DNA from: Streptomyces sp. NRRL B-1347
GTDB lineage: Bacteria; Actinomycetota; Actinomycetes; Streptomycetales; Streptomycetaceae
DNA: 64,000 bases
Reading direction: 5' to 3'
NCBI RefSeq assembly: GCF_000720325.1
Contig: NZ_JOJM01000003.1
Location: forward strand, 496,001-560,000
Each line of letters opens with the position of its first letter. Position 1 is the stretch's first letter. The notes under the pieces are model-generated. The model did not search any database. It was given only the letters and a program-made list of their open reading frames with translations, and was not told the DNA's origin. Position numbers and translations under genes: made by a program. Below are positions 15,116-24,534 of this stretch, piece after piece.

Positions 15116-16972
15116 GTGCGCATTTCCCGTTGGTCCCGGTCCGTCGCCGTGGGAACGGGCGGCGTCGTCCTCGCCGCCCTCGCGACCACCGCGTCGGCGC
15201 AGGAATCCATAGCCGGGCCGGGAGGCCCCCGGCCGGAATCGGACGGGACGCCGGGTGGCGTCAGCGCGTCCGCTCCCCCCAAGAGCGGTGCCGACTGGAC
15301 GGCTGAGGACGCCGCGGACTTCTGGACCACAGGGCGCATGGAGTCGGCGACCCCGGCACCGGCCGCCAAGGACCCCGCGCCCGGCAGCGCGCGGCCGGGC
15401 ACCACCGCGAAGGCCACGGCGAGCGCCGTCAAGGCTCCGCGGACGCGCGCCGCGGCCGCCGCGCCCTCCGCCGCGTACTACAAGGGCGCCAAGACCGTCG
15501 GCGTCCTGTACTACGTCGACAGCGGCATGACCGCGCACAGCTGCACGGCGAGCGTCGTGCACAGCCCCAAGGGCAATCTGATCCTCACCGCCGGGCACTG
15601 CGGCCCCGGCAAGAAGCACGCCTTCGTGCCCCAGTACCGCACGGGCAAGCCCGCGGCCCAGCAGCCGTACGGCATCTGGGCCGTCGACCGGTTCTTCAAG
15701 GACCCCCGGCACACCGACACCGGCCCCGGCTCCAACCTCGACTTCGGCTTCGCGACCCTCAAGCCCGACCGGAACGGCCGTCACATCGAGCGGCGCACCG
15801 GCGCCAACACCCTGACGCGGACGCCGGGTTACCGCGTCCCGGTCACCGTCATCGGCTATCCGAAGGCGAAGTACGACCCCAAGGACCGGGCGGTCAAGTG
15901 CCGCGCGACGACGGACCGCCTGCCCGGCTACAAGCAGCTGCGCATGAAGTGCGCGGGCTTCCACGGCGGCACCTCCGGCAGCCCGTGGCTGATGAACTTC
16001 GACGAGCGGACCCAGAGCGGCCAGGTCGTCGGGAACCTCGGCGGCGCGGGCGGCGGCGGGTCGAGCAGCTCCGTCTCGTACGCGCCGTTCTACGACGACG
16101 AGGTCTTCAAGCTCTACGACGACGCCGTCGCCGACGCCGCCAAGGTCGAGCGCCCGCCGCTGCCCTACGCGCTCGGCACCGGCGAGACCTGGCAGCACGC
16201 CAAGCAGCTGGCTTCCGGCGACTACACCGGTGACGGAACGGCCGACCTGCTCGCCGTGTGGGCCGGCGGCGAGGTCACCCTGCACACCGGCGACGGCAAG
16301 GGCGGCTTCAGCGCCCAGCGCCGCCTGCTGGCGCCCAACGGCACCTGGAAGCACGCGGCGGCGATCACCGGCGGCGACTTCACCGGCGGCAGCCGCTCCG
16401 ACCTGATCGTGCGCTGGTCCGACGGCGAGGTCACGCTGTACCCCGACGTGTCCGCGGCGGGCTTCGGCCGGGAGATCCGGCTCGCCAAGGCCAAGTCCAC
16501 CTGGAAGCACGCCACCCGGATCACCGGGGGCCGCTTCAGCGGCAACAAGCGCGCCGACGACCTGGTCGTCCGCTGGAGCGACGGCGAGCTCACCCTCTAC
16601 CGCGAGGCCGGCGACGGCTTCAAGAAGGAGACCAGGCTCCAGAAGCCCAACGCCACCTGGAAGCGCGCCGCGCTCCTCGTCGGCGGCGACTTCACCGGCC
16701 GCGACCGCTGGGACGTCCTCGTGCGCTGGTCCGACGGCAAGCTCACCCTGCACCAGGACGTGGGCACGGGCGGTCTGGGCCGCAAGACCCAGCTGCGCGG
16801 GGCGAGCGCGCTGTGGAAGCACGCCAAGGTCGCGACGGCGGGCGGGTACACCGCGGGCGGCCGCCCCGACGACCTCGTCGTCCGCTGGAGCGACGGCGAG
16901 GTCAGCCTCTACGCCGACACCACGACCCGGCTCGGCACCGAGCGGAACCTGGTACCGCCCAGGACGACCTGA
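15116..16972 (+). CDS. Secreted serine protease with five C-terminal WSDGE modules
   Basis: 618 residues. GTG 15116 has AGAAGGGGAG upstream. A signal (to about residue 28) and a Pro/Ala-rich pro-region lead to a trypsin-like domain with His161 (LTAGHC), Asp209 (NLDFGF) and Ser288 (GGTSGSPW). From about residue 358 to the end come five modules of about 52 residues. Each opens with (T/L)W(K/Q)(H/R)A and holds DLxVRWSDGExTLY, resembling FG-GAP/VCBS-like propeller blades of secreted actinobacterial proteins. They probably bind a polymer or cell surface. It should act outside the cell; the target is unknown. Confidence 0.88.
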   Translation: MRISRWSRSVAVGTGGVVLAALATTASAQESIAGPGGPRPESDGTPGGVSASAPPKSGADWTAEDAADFWTTGRMESATPAPAAKDPAPGSARPGTTAKATASAVKAPRTRAAAAAPSAAYYKGAKTVGVLYYVDSGMTAHSCTASVVHSPKGNLILTAGHCGPGKKHAFVPQYRTGKPAAQQPYGIWAVDRFFKDPRHTDTGPGSNLDFGFATLKPDRNGRHIERRTGANTLTRTPGYRVPVTVIGYPKAKYDPKDRAVKCRATTDRLPGYKQLRMKCAGFHGGTSGSPWLMNFDERTQSGQVVGNLGGAGGGGSSSSVSYAPFYDDEVFKLYDDAVADAAKVERPPLPYALGTGETWQHAKQLASGDYTGDGTADLLAVWAGGEVTLHTGDGKGGFSAQRRLLAPNGTWKHAAAITGGDFTGGSRSDLIVRWSDGEVTLYPDVSAAGFGREIRLAKAKSTWKHATRITGGRFSGNKRADDLVVRWSDGELTLYREAGDGFKKETRLQKPNATWKRAALLVGGDFTGRDRWDVLVRWSDGKLTLHQDVGTGGLGRKTQLRGASALWKHAKVATAGGYTAGGRPDDLVVRWSDGEVSLYADTTTRLGTERNLVPPRTT

Positions 16973-17141
16973 CGCGCGTGCCGCCACCGGGACCGGTGGC
17001 GGCGCCCGTCGTGCGCCGACCGGGTAACGTCGGCGGCAACGGCGCGCGGACGCGGCAGGCGAGGTACGCGCGCACGAACGCGGGAGAACCACCCTGAACG
17101 AGCCGACCACGGAGCCGACCACCGGACCCGTCACGGAGCCC

Positions 17142-17726
17142 GTGACCGACGGCCGCCGCGCCAAGGGCGAGCGGCGGCGCCGGGCACTCATCGAGGCCAC
17201 CGTGCGCGTCATCGCGCGCGACGGCGCCGCGGGGGTCACCCACCGCACGGTGGCCCGCGAGGCGGAGCTGCCCACGACCGCCACGACGTACTACTTCAGC
17301 AGCATCGACGCGCTCCTCACGGCGACGCTCACCCAGTGCATGGAGGAGGACTCCGCGCGCATCGAGGCCCTCGTGGCGGCGCCCGGCGGCGCCACGCGGC
17401 GGGCGCTCGCCGAGCTCATGGCGGAGATCCTCAGCCCGCCGGGGCATCTGCTCGCGGAGTTCGAGCTGTGTCTGCTCGCGGTGCGCCGGCCGGAGCAGCG
17501 GGCGGCGACCCGGCGCTGGCAGGAGGCGCTCGCCTCGTTCGCCCGCCAGTTCACGCACGAGCCGCTGCGCGTGAAGCTCTTCGCCCAGGCCTACGACGGG
17601 CTGCTGCTCCAGGGCCTGCTCGCGGACAAGCCCCCGACGGCCGACGAGTTCGAGGAACTGCTGCAAGAGCTCCTGCCGGACCCCGCGGGCGACCGCGGCG
17701 GGGCAGGCTCCGCGGACGCGCGGTAG
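17142..17726 (+). CDS. TetR family transcriptional regulator
   Basis: 194 residues. The N-terminal HTH (RRALIEATVRVIARDGAAG, then THRTVAREAELPTTATTYYF) is typical of TetR proteins, and the C-terminal helices bind an unknown ligand. GTG 17142 is the first standard start. An in-frame CTG at 17094 has a better-placed GGGAGAA, so a non-standard longer start is possible. It lies between a protease gene and folD, on the same strand as both, with no clear operon link. No operator pair is visible in its own upstream region. Confidence 0.85.
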   Translation: MTDGRRAKGERRRRALIEATVRVIARDGAAGVTHRTVAREAELPTTATTYYFSSIDALLTATLTQCMEEDSARIEALVAAPGGATRRALAELMAEILSPPGHLLAEFELCLLAVRRPEQRAATRRWQEALASFARQFTHEPLRVKLFAQAYDGLLLQGLLADKPPTADEFEELLQELLPDPAGDRGGAGSADAR

Positions 17727-17799
17727 CCGCTCCACCGGGCCGCGCGCGGTCTCGGCCCACCGCGCTGTCAAGGTCCGACACGCCCTCGACTACAGTGGG

Positions 17800-17882
17800 C
17801 CGCGGGCCGTGACTGGCGCTGAGGTGGAGCACCACCGGGGAGCGGCCTGACGCAGATGTCGATGCCGTGCGCCTGGGCGACT
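17800..17882 (+). promoter_or_regulatory. ZTP (pfl) riboswitch upstream of folD
   Basis: The stretch carries the conserved pfl-motif pieces in order: GGCCGTGACTGGCGCTGAGG, then GGTGGAGCACCACCGGGGAGC and, downstream, GCCGTGCGCCTGGGCGA. This is the two-part ZTP aptamer that senses ZMP/ZTP, purine intermediates that build up when 10-formyl-THF is short. It directly precedes folD, the classic target. A possible -10 (TACAGT, 17791-17796) puts the transcript start at the aptamer's 5' end. The ribosome site GGAGG at 17896-17900 lies just after the aptamer, so control may act on translation or termination. Confidence 0.9.
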
Positions 17883-17906
17883 GGTCAAGCACGCCTGGAG
17901 GCGGCC

Positions 17907-18785
17907 ATGTCCCCGACCACTTCGACGGTCCCTGCCCAGCTCATGGACGGCACCGCGCTCGCCCGCCGCGTGGGCGAGGAGACCGCGGCCCGCGCAGCGG
18001 AGCTCACCCGGCGCACGGGCGCCGCGCCCTGTCTCGCGACCGTGCTCGTGGGCGAGGACCCCGCGTCGGTCACCTACGTCCGCATGAAGCGGAACCGCTG
18101 CGCCAAGGCGGGCATCGTCTCGCGCCACGTCGCCCTGCCCGCCGAGACCACGACCGAGGAGCTCGTCGCCACCCTCGGCGCCCTCTCCGATGACCCGACC
18201 GTGCACGGCATCCTGCTGCAGCACCCGGTCGGGGAGCACATCGACGAGCGCGCCGCGTTCGAGGCGATCGCGCCGCACAAGGATGTCGACGGCGTCACGC
18301 TGAGCTCCTTCGCCGCGATGAGCTTCGGGCGGCCCGGCTTCGTGTCCTGCACCCCGGGCGGGATCATGCGGCTGCTCGACGCGTACGACGTCGACCTCGC
18401 CGGGAAGCGGGCCGTCGTGGTGGGCCGCAGCGCGATACTCGGCAAGCCGGTGGGGATGCTCCTGCTCGCCCGGGACGCGACCGTCACCTACTGCCACTCG
18501 CGCACCGCCGACCTCTCCGCGCACCTGCGCGAGGCGGACGTCGTCGTGGCGGCCGTGGGCAGGCCCGAGCTGATCCGCGGCGAGGACATCAAGCCGGGCG
18601 CGGTCGTCATCGACGCCGGGTACAACCCGGGCAACGTCGGCGACGTCGACTTCGACGGCGCCCGCGGCCGGGCCCGCCTCATCACGCCGGTGCCCGGCGG
18701 CGTCGGCCCGATGACGATCGCGGTGCTCCTGGAGCAGACGGTGGCCGCGGCGGAGCGGCAGCTGGAGGCGCGCCCGGCACGGTGA
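17907..18785 (+). CDS. folD: FolD bifunctional methylene-THF dehydrogenase/cyclohydrolase
   Basis: 292 residues. It converts 5,10-methylene-THF to 10-formyl-THF for purine synthesis. The text shows family marks: YVRMKRNRCAKAGI (catalytic Lys region, normally YxxxK), HGILLQHPVGEHID, and the NADP-binding VVVGRSAILGKPVGMLL. A C-terminal TPVPGGVGPMT follows. ATG 17907 is chosen because GGAGG lies at ideal spacing; upstream in-frame ATGs fall inside the riboswitch. Control by the ZTP aptamer just upstream ties it to folate stress. The usual LQxPLP motif reads LQHPVG, a common variation in second FolD copies. Confidence 0.93.
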   Translation: MSPTTSTVPAQLMDGTALARRVGEETAARAAELTRRTGAAPCLATVLVGEDPASVTYVRMKRNRCAKAGIVSRHVALPAETTTEELVATLGALSDDPTVHGILLQHPVGEHIDERAAFEAIAPHKDVDGVTLSSFAAMSFGRPGFVSCTPGGIMRLLDAYDVDLAGKRAVVVGRSAILGKPVGMLLLARDATVTYCHSRTADLSAHLREADVVVAAVGRPELIRGEDIKPGAVVIDAGYNPGNVGDVDFDGARGRARLITPVPGGVGPMTIAVLLEQTVAAAERQLEARPAR

Positions 18786-18926
18786 CGCCCGTGCCCGTGC
18801 CCCCGCCCCGTGCCCGTCCCTCCATCTGGTGCTTTCAACGGGTGTTGACCCGCTGTTGACCAACTGCCCCTAATTTCCCAGACGTTGCGGTGACAGCCCG
18901 TCGCCGCAGGGTCACCAGGGGGTTCG

Positions 18927-20108
18927 ATGCGTCGCAAGAAGGCTCTCCTCGCCACGGGCGCGGCAGTGTTCAGCATGGCGTTACTCGGCACGGCCGGGCA
19001 GGGCGCGAACGCCGACGAGGCCGACCGGAAGACGGTCGCCGTGGCGGAGGTCGTGGGCAAGGACGCCGCGCGCAAGATGGCCGAGCAGCGGCCGCTCGTC
19101 GCGGCGGCCGACGTCATCAGCGCGGCTCGGGACCGCGGCCGGTACGAGGGGTTCACCGGCATCGCCCTGGAGCGGGACCGCGTCGCCCTGTACTGGAAGG
19201 GCGCGCTGCCCGCGAAAATGCGCGAGGCCGTCGCCGAGGCACGCGGCAAGGCGCGCGTGCGGATCGTGGCGGCCCCGCACTCGCTCAAGGAGCTGAAGTC
19301 CGCGTCGGCGCGGCTCCAGGAGCGGCTGCGGGCCAACCCCTCGCTCGGCCACACCGTGAAGATCCCGACGGACGGCAGCGGGCTCGTCATCGCCGCCGAC
19401 CCGGGCCGCAGGGCGGCCGCCGCCGCACCGCGCGCGGCCGCCGCCCTCGAGGAGGACCTGGGCGTGCCGGTGCGCACCGTCCGCGAGGGGAAGATGAAGG
19501 AGCGCAGCCGCAACAACGACTCCTACCCGTGGTCGGGCGGCGCGCTCCTCAAGAAGAACGGCGTCGGGAACTGCACATCGGGCTTCGGCGTCCGCAACAA
19601 CACCGGCGCGCAGTTCATCCTCACCGCCGAGCACTGCGGCAAGGCCGGTGACCGGTACACCAACGGCGCCGACCAGTACATCGGCACTCCGGGCCCGGCC
19701 AACGACCCGCACGACATCATGCTGATCCCGACGTCCGACGTGGACAACTTCATGTACACGGGCGGCCCCGACGACGAGCGGGGCGTACGGGTCGAGGGCT
19801 GGGGCCAGGTGTACACCGGCGAGTACCTGTGCCAGTCCGGCGCCACCAGCGCCGCGGAGACCGGCGGCCCCGTCTGCAATCTGAAGGTGCTGTACTTCTA
19901 CAACGACTCCGAGGACCTGGTGGAGGCCGAGCAGATGGACGGCCGGACGCCCCTGCGCGGCGGTGACAGCGGCGGTCCCGTCTACTCGGGTGCCGCCAAC
20001 GGGGGCGCGATCGCCAAGGGCACGTCGACCCGCTCGCTGGGGTCGAAGATGGCCTTCCAGGACTTCGAGACGGCCTCGCGCGACTTCGGGGTGTGGATCG
20101 ACAAGTAG
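18927..20108 (+). CDS. Secreted trypsin-like serine protease (S1)
   Basis: 393 residues. A signal (residues 1-29), an acidic/basic pro-region of about 165 residues with repeated Ala, and a chymotrypsin-fold domain with His236 (LTAEHC), Asp263 (PHDIML) and Ser348 (RGGDSGGPV). Cys pairs (216/237 and 302/317) probably form disulfides. The long pro-region resembles the folding pro-peptides of alpha-lytic/streptogrisin-type enzymes. ATG 18927 has a G-rich ribosome site. Two TGTTGACC direct repeats lie about 70 bp upstream near an AT-rich TAATTT and may form its promoter. Confidence 0.88.
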   Translation: MRRKKALLATGAAVFSMALLGTAGQGANADEADRKTVAVAEVVGKDAARKMAEQRPLVAAADVISAARDRGRYEGFTGIALERDRVALYWKGALPAKMREAVAEARGKARVRIVAAPHSLKELKSASARLQERLRANPSLGHTVKIPTDGSGLVIAADPGRRAAAAAPRAAAALEEDLGVPVRTVREGKMKERSRNNDSYPWSGGALLKKNGVGNCTSGFGVRNNTGAQFILTAEHCGKAGDRYTNGADQYIGTPGPANDPHDIMLIPTSDVDNFMYTGGPDDERGVRVEGWGQVYTGEYLCQSGATSAAETGGPVCNLKVLYFYNDSEDLVEAEQMDGRTPLRGGDSGGPVYSGAANGGAIAKGTSTRSLGSKMAFQDFETASRDFGVWIDK

Positions 20109-20126
20109 GCCCGTGGCGCGGGGCGT

Positions 20127-23048
20127 TCACAGCGCCTCGCGCAGCAGCTGCACCGGGTGCCACGCGGTGCGCTCCGTGCCGTGGAAGATCTGCTGACGGC
20201 ACGAGGCGCCCGTGGCGACCACGACGGTGTCGGCGGAGGCGGCCCGCACGGCGGGGAAGAGACGGTCGGCTCCGACGGTCATCGAGAGGTCGTAGTGCTC
20301 GGACTCGAAGCCGAAGGAGCCGGCCATGCCGCAGCAGCCCGCGTCCAGTTCGGTGACCTCCACTCCGGGGATGCGGCGCAGCAGGGCCACGGTCGCCGCC
20401 GTGCCGACCTCCGCCTTCTGGTGGCAGTGCCCGTGGTAGAGGAGGGTGCGCCCGTTCAGCCAGGAGTCGGGGCGCAGCGCGAGGCGGCCGTCGTCGACGG
20501 CGTCGCCGAGCAGCTCCTCGATCTGCTTCACCCGTGCCGTGACCGCCTCGCGGGCGGAGTCGAGGGGCAGCAGTGCGCGGTGCTCGTCGCGCAGGGTCAT
20601 CAGGCAGGACGGTTCGCAGCCGGTGATGGGGGCGTCGGCCGGGGTGGTCTCGGTGAGGCGGTGGACGAGCTGGAAGGCCTTGTCGCTCGCGTCGTCCAGG
20701 AGGCCCTTGGACAGGCTGGCCCGGCCGCAGCAGCCGCCGCTCTCCAAGTGCACGTGCCACCCTGCGTGTTCGAGGAGTTCCACGGCGGCCCGGCCGATCT
20801 CCGGCTCGGTGTACGTGGTGAAGGAGTCGGCGAGCAGCACGACGGTGCCCTGGGTGGCCGTCGCGGCGGGGGTGTGACGGCCGAACCAGCGGACCAGGTT
20901 GCGGCGGGCGTAGCGCGGCAGCGGGCGGTGGCGGGTGATGCCGAGGGTGCGCTCCAGGAGGCGGCGCAGGAGCGGCAGGCGGCCGGGCAGGTTGGACAGC
21001 GGGGCGGTGGCCGAGCCGAGGCGGTTGAGCGTCCGGATCGCCCCGAAGATCCGGGAGCGCAGCGGGATCCCGTGCTCGTCGTGGTGGTGCGCGAGGGCCT
21101 CCGCCTTCAGTGAGGCCATGTCCACGCCGAGGGGGCACTCGCTCTTGCACGCCTTGCACATCAGGCACAGGTCGAGGACCTCGTGCAGCCGCTCGTCGCC
21201 GAGCGCGGCGTGCGGGTCGGGCGCGGACAGGGCCTGGACGAGGGCGCCCGCGCGGCCCCGGGTGGAGTCCTCCTCGTTGCGCGTGGCCATGTAGGAGGGG
21301 CACATGGCGCCGGTGCCGGACTTGCGGCACAGACCGATGTTCATGCAGCGGTCGGCGGCCGCGCGCATCCCGCCCGCCACGTCGAAGTCGAGCCGGGTGC
21401 GCAGGCCCGGCGCGGGCGGCAGCGCCGCGTCGCGCAGGTGTTCGGTCATGGCGGGGGCGTCCACGATCTTGCCGGGGTTGAGCCGGTTGTCGGGGTCGAA
21501 GAGGCCCTTGACCTGGCGCATCGCCTCGTACAGCGCGTCGCCGAACAGCTCGCGGTTGAACTCGCTGCGGGCCAGGCCGTCGCCGTGCTCGCTGGAGTTG
21601 ACGCCGCCGTACTCGGTGACCAGGTCCTTGATCTCCTCGGCGACCTCGCGCATCGTCCTGCGCTGCTCGGGGTCGGTGACGTCGAGGAACGGCCGGATGT
21701 GCAGACAGCCCACCGAGCAGTGGCCGTAGAAGCCCGCGGTGAGGCCGTGGCGGTCGAGGACCTTCTTCAGGCGTGCGGTGTAGGCGGGCAGGTGGACGGG
21801 GTCGACGGCGGTGTCCTCGATGAAGGCCAGGGGCCGCTTGGTGCCCTCGCTCGCGGCCATGAGCAGTCCGAGGCTCGACTTGCGCACCTTCATCAGGGCG
21901 GCCTGGTCGGCGGCGGTGACGGCCCTGAGGGTGTGGTATCCGTGACCGTGCCGCTTCCACAGGGACGTCAACCGGTCCAGGCTGCCCAGGAGTTCGCGCT
22001 CGTCGTCACCGGTGAAGGAGACGAAGAGGAGTGCGTCCGGGTCGCCTTCGAGGACCGTGGAGAGGGAGGCGTACTCGATCTTCTGCCGGGACAGGTCGAG
22101 GATCGTCCGGTCCATCAGCTCCACGGCCGCCGGATCGCAGGCGAGCGCGTCCTGGGTGGCCTCGATGGCCCCGGCGACCGAGGTGAAGTGGCCGACGGCG
22201 AAGACCGTGTGCACCGGTTTCGGTACGAGGTCCACCAGTGCCCTGGTGGTGACGGCCAGGGTGCCTTCGGAGCCGACGACGAACTTCGCCAGGTCGAAGG
22301 GGGCATCCTCGCGGGCGAGGCGGTCGAGCCGGTAGCCGCCCGCGCGCCGCCAGTGCTGCGGGAAGCCGTCGGCGATGGCGGCGGCGTGGGCGGCGACGAG
22401 TTCGGGCAGTTCGCGGTGGATGCGGCCGTCCAGGGTGTCGAGCCCGGCGCGGCCCGCGTGTTCCTGGGCGGTGAGGGGTGCCAGGTGCGCGGTCGTCGCG
22501 TCGGAGAGCACCACGTCCAGGGCGCGCACGTGGTCGATGGTCATGCCGTAGCGCAGGGAGCCGCTGCCCGCCGAGTTGTTGCCGATCATGCCGCCGACGG
22601 TGGCGCGGTTGCTGGTGGAGGTGTCGGGGCCGAACATCAGGCCGTGCGGTGCGGCGGCGCGGTTCAACTGGTCCTGGACGACGCCGGGTTCGACGAGGGC
22701 GGTGCGGCCGTCCGGTTCGAGGGCGACGATGCGGCGCATGTGGCGGGAGAGGTCGAGGACGATGCCGGGGCCCGTGGTCTGCCCGGCGAGGCTCGTCCCC
22801 GCGCCGCGCGGGACGACGGACACGCCGTGCTCGACGGCGGCGGCGACGGCGGCCCGGACGTCGTCGGCGTGGCGGGGGAAGACGACGCCGAGCGGTGTGA
22901 TGGCGTACATGCTGGCGTCGCGGGCGAACAGATGGCGGCTCACGGAGTCGAAGCGGACCTCGCCGTCGAGGTCGGCGCGCAACCGCCGGGCGAGCTCGCC
23001 GCCGAGCTCGTCACGCTCGGCCTCCGTGCTCTCGCTGCTGGATGTCAT
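20127..23048 (-). CDS. FAD-linked oxidase fused to Fe-S domain (D-lactate/glycolate DH type)
   Basis: 973 residues. The N-terminal half is an FAD_binding_4/FAD-oxidase C domain (RGAGTSLAGQTTG, GGMIGNNSAGSGSLRYG, HGDGLARSEF). The C-terminal half carries two Fe-S cysteine groups (CMNIGLC around residue 574, then CLMCKACKSECP around 640) and two CCG-type cysteine motifs (GGCCGRA, DAGCCGMAG). This GlcD-GlpC-like fusion oxidises D-lactate, glycolate or a similar 2-hydroxy acid and passes electrons to the membrane chain. It precedes a glyoxylate-type aminotransferase gene on the same strand, which favours glycolate or a related acid. The tail is 18 bp from the convergent protease. Confidence 0.9.
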   Translation of the reverse strand: MTSSSESTEAERDELGGELARRLRADLDGEVRFDSVSRHLFARDASMYAITPLGVVFPRHADDVRAAVAAAVEHGVSVVPRGAGTSLAGQTTGPGIVLDLSRHMRRIVALEPDGRTALVEPGVVQDQLNRAAAPHGLMFGPDTSTSNRATVGGMIGNNSAGSGSLRYGMTIDHVRALDVVLSDATTAHLAPLTAQEHAGRAGLDTLDGRIHRELPELVAAHAAAIADGFPQHWRRAGGYRLDRLAREDAPFDLAKFVVGSEGTLAVTTRALVDLVPKPVHTVFAVGHFTSVAGAIEATQDALACDPAAVELMDRTILDLSRQKIEYASLSTVLEGDPDALLFVSFTGDDERELLGSLDRLTSLWKRHGHGYHTLRAVTAADQAALMKVRKSSLGLLMAASEGTKRPLAFIEDTAVDPVHLPAYTARLKKVLDRHGLTAGFYGHCSVGCLHIRPFLDVTDPEQRRTMREVAEEIKDLVTEYGGVNSSEHGDGLARSEFNRELFGDALYEAMRQVKGLFDPDNRLNPGKIVDAPAMTEHLRDAALPPAPGLRTRLDFDVAGGMRAAADRCMNIGLCRKSGTGAMCPSYMATRNEEDSTRGRAGALVQALSAPDPHAALGDERLHEVLDLCLMCKACKSECPLGVDMASLKAEALAHHHDEHGIPLRSRIFGAIRTLNRLGSATAPLSNLPGRLPLLRRLLERTLGITRHRPLPRYARRNLVRWFGRHTPAATATQGTVVLLADSFTTYTEPEIGRAAVELLEHAGWHVHLESGGCCGRASLSKGLLDDASDKAFQLVHRLTETTPADAPITGCEPSCLMTLRDEHRALLPLDSAREAVTARVKQIEELLGDAVDDGRLALRPDSWLNGRTLLYHGHCHQKAEVGTAATVALLRRIPGVEVTELDAGCCGMAGSFGFESEHYDLSMTVGADRLFPAVRAASADTVVVATGASCRQQIFHGTERTAWHPVQLLREAL

Positions 23049-23166
23049 ACGACACGCTCCGGGGGCGAAGGGGCGATGGGCGTACGGGACTTGGGGGTAC
23101 GGAGGCCCGGGGGCGGCGCGGGTCCGCGGGCGTGGCGGACCCGCGCCCCCGGGGCGCGGCGGCGCC

Positions 23167-24333
23167 TCAGGTGGTGCGGAGGTGGTCGAGCGCGGCGGCG
23201 AGGCCGTCGGGCCCGACCGCGATCCCGGCGAGCTCCAGGCCCATCTGCACCCCGGCGAGGGTCCCGGCGAGGGTGAGGTCGTTGAAGTGGCCGAGGTGGC
23301 CGATGCGGAAGACCTTGCCCGCGAGCCGCCCGAGTCCGGTGCCCAGCGACATGTCGAAGCGCTCCAGGACGATCTTCCGTACGGCGTCCGCGTCCTGGCC
23401 GTCCGGCAGGAGCACGGCGGTGAGCGAGCCGGAGTGCTCCCTGGCGTCGGCGCACAGCACGTCGAGTCCCCAGCCGCGCACGGCCGCCCGGGTGGCGGCG
23501 GCGTGCCGGGCGTGCCGGGCCCAGACCTGCTCGACGCCTTCCTCCGCGAGCATGGCCAGGGCTTCCGCCAGGCCGTAGAGGAGGTTGGTGGCGGGCGTGT
23601 ACGGGAAGAACCCGGCGGCGTTCGCGTCCAGGATCGGCGCCCAGTCCCAGAACGACCTGGGAAGGCGGGCGGTGTGGGACGCCTCGATCGCCTTGGGGCT
23701 GACCGCGTTGAAGCCGAGGCCCGGCGGCAGCATGAGCCCCTTCTGCGAGCCGGTCACCGTCACGTCGACGCCCCACGCCTCGTGGTGGTACTCGATCGAG
23801 GCGAGCGAGGAGACGGTGTCGACCAGGAGCAGCGCGGGGTGCCCCGCGGCGTCCAGGGCAGCGCGGATCTCCGGCACGCGGCTGACGACGCCGGTCGAGG
23901 TCTCGTTGTGCACCACGCAGACGGCCTTGACGCGGTGGGCGACGTCGGCGGTGAGGAGGTCGGCGGCGGCCTCGGGTGAGGCGCCGTGGCGCCAGTCGCC
24001 GGGCACGAACTCGACCTCCAGGCCGAGGGATTCGGCCATGTCCCGCCACAGGGTGGCGAAGTGGCCGGTCTCGAAGCACAGCACGCGGTCGCCCGGGCTG
24101 AGCGTGTTGACCAGGGCGGCCTCCCAGGCGCCGGTGCCCGACGAGGGGTAGACGACCACCGGGGACGTCGTGTCGAACACCGGCTTGAGTCCGTCGAGCA
24201 CGCGGCGGGTGAGCTCGGCGAACTCGGGGCCCCGGTGGTCGAGGGTGGGCGCGGCCATGGCGCGCAGAACGCGGTCGGGAACGTTGGTGGGTCCGGGAAT
24301 CTGCAGGAAGTGACGGCCGGTCCTGACGGTCAT
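23167..24333 (-). CDS. Alanine/serine-glyoxylate-type aminotransferase (class V)
   Basis: 388 residues. The PLP lysine is Lys198 in TGSQKGLMLPPG, with VDTVSSLASI upstream carrying the cofactor Asp. The N-terminus (LQIPGPTNVPDRVLRAM) and an Arg-bearing FRIGHLGHFN near the end match the alanine:glyoxylate/serine:glyoxylate family, which transaminates glyoxylate to glycine. ATG 24333 has GGAGGGGAG upstream. It is upstream of, and likely cotranscribed with, the FAD/Fe-S oxidase gene, so the pair may turn a hydroxy acid into glyoxylate or a keto acid and then an amino acid. The exact acceptor is unproven. Confidence 0.87.
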   Translation of the reverse strand: MTVRTGRHFLQIPGPTNVPDRVLRAMAAPTLDHRGPEFAELTRRVLDGLKPVFDTTSPVVVYPSSGTGAWEAALVNTLSPGDRVLCFETGHFATLWRDMAESLGLEVEFVPGDWRHGASPEAAADLLTADVAHRVKAVCVVHNETSTGVVSRVPEIRAALDAAGHPALLLVDTVSSLASIEYHHEAWGVDVTVTGSQKGLMLPPGLGFNAVSPKAIEASHTARLPRSFWDWAPILDANAAGFFPYTPATNLLYGLAEALAMLAEEGVEQVWARHARHAAATRAAVRGWGLDVLCADAREHSGSLTAVLLPDGQDADAVRKIVLERFDMSLGTGLGRLAGKVFRIGHLGHFNDLTLAGTLAGVQMGLELAGIAVGPDGLAAALDHLRTT

Positions 24334-24356
24334 CGCGCGAATCTCCCCTCCACGCT

Positions 24357-24375
24357 TGTGCCGTGACACGGCACA
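24357..24375. promoter_or_regulatory. Perfect palindromic operator TGTGCCGTG-A-CACGGCACA
   Basis: Nine-base arms match perfectly around a single A, 24 bp upstream of the aminotransferase start and in the divergent gap to the IclR gene. It is well placed to control the aminotransferase-oxidase transcript, probably by the adjacent IclR protein. A degenerate second copy (GATGCGGCACGG) lies about 10 bp further on. Confidence 0.75.
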
Positions 24376-24534
24376 GCGTATCGTGATGCGGCACGGTGGA
24401 GCATAGGTGCGGGTGTCGACGACGGTCAACGGTGTTGTCGTACGCAGCCGTTGGAGCCGCCGATGCGCCACCCTGAGAGCGGGCCGACGCGGCGCTCACC
24501 GAGCGGACCGACACCAGACCTCCGGGGGGAACCC

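Noticed and set aside
14672..17284. An 870-residue open frame on the minus strand
   Set aside because: It is an Arg/Ala/Val-rich shadow of the plus-strand protease and its neighbours, with no recognisable motif.
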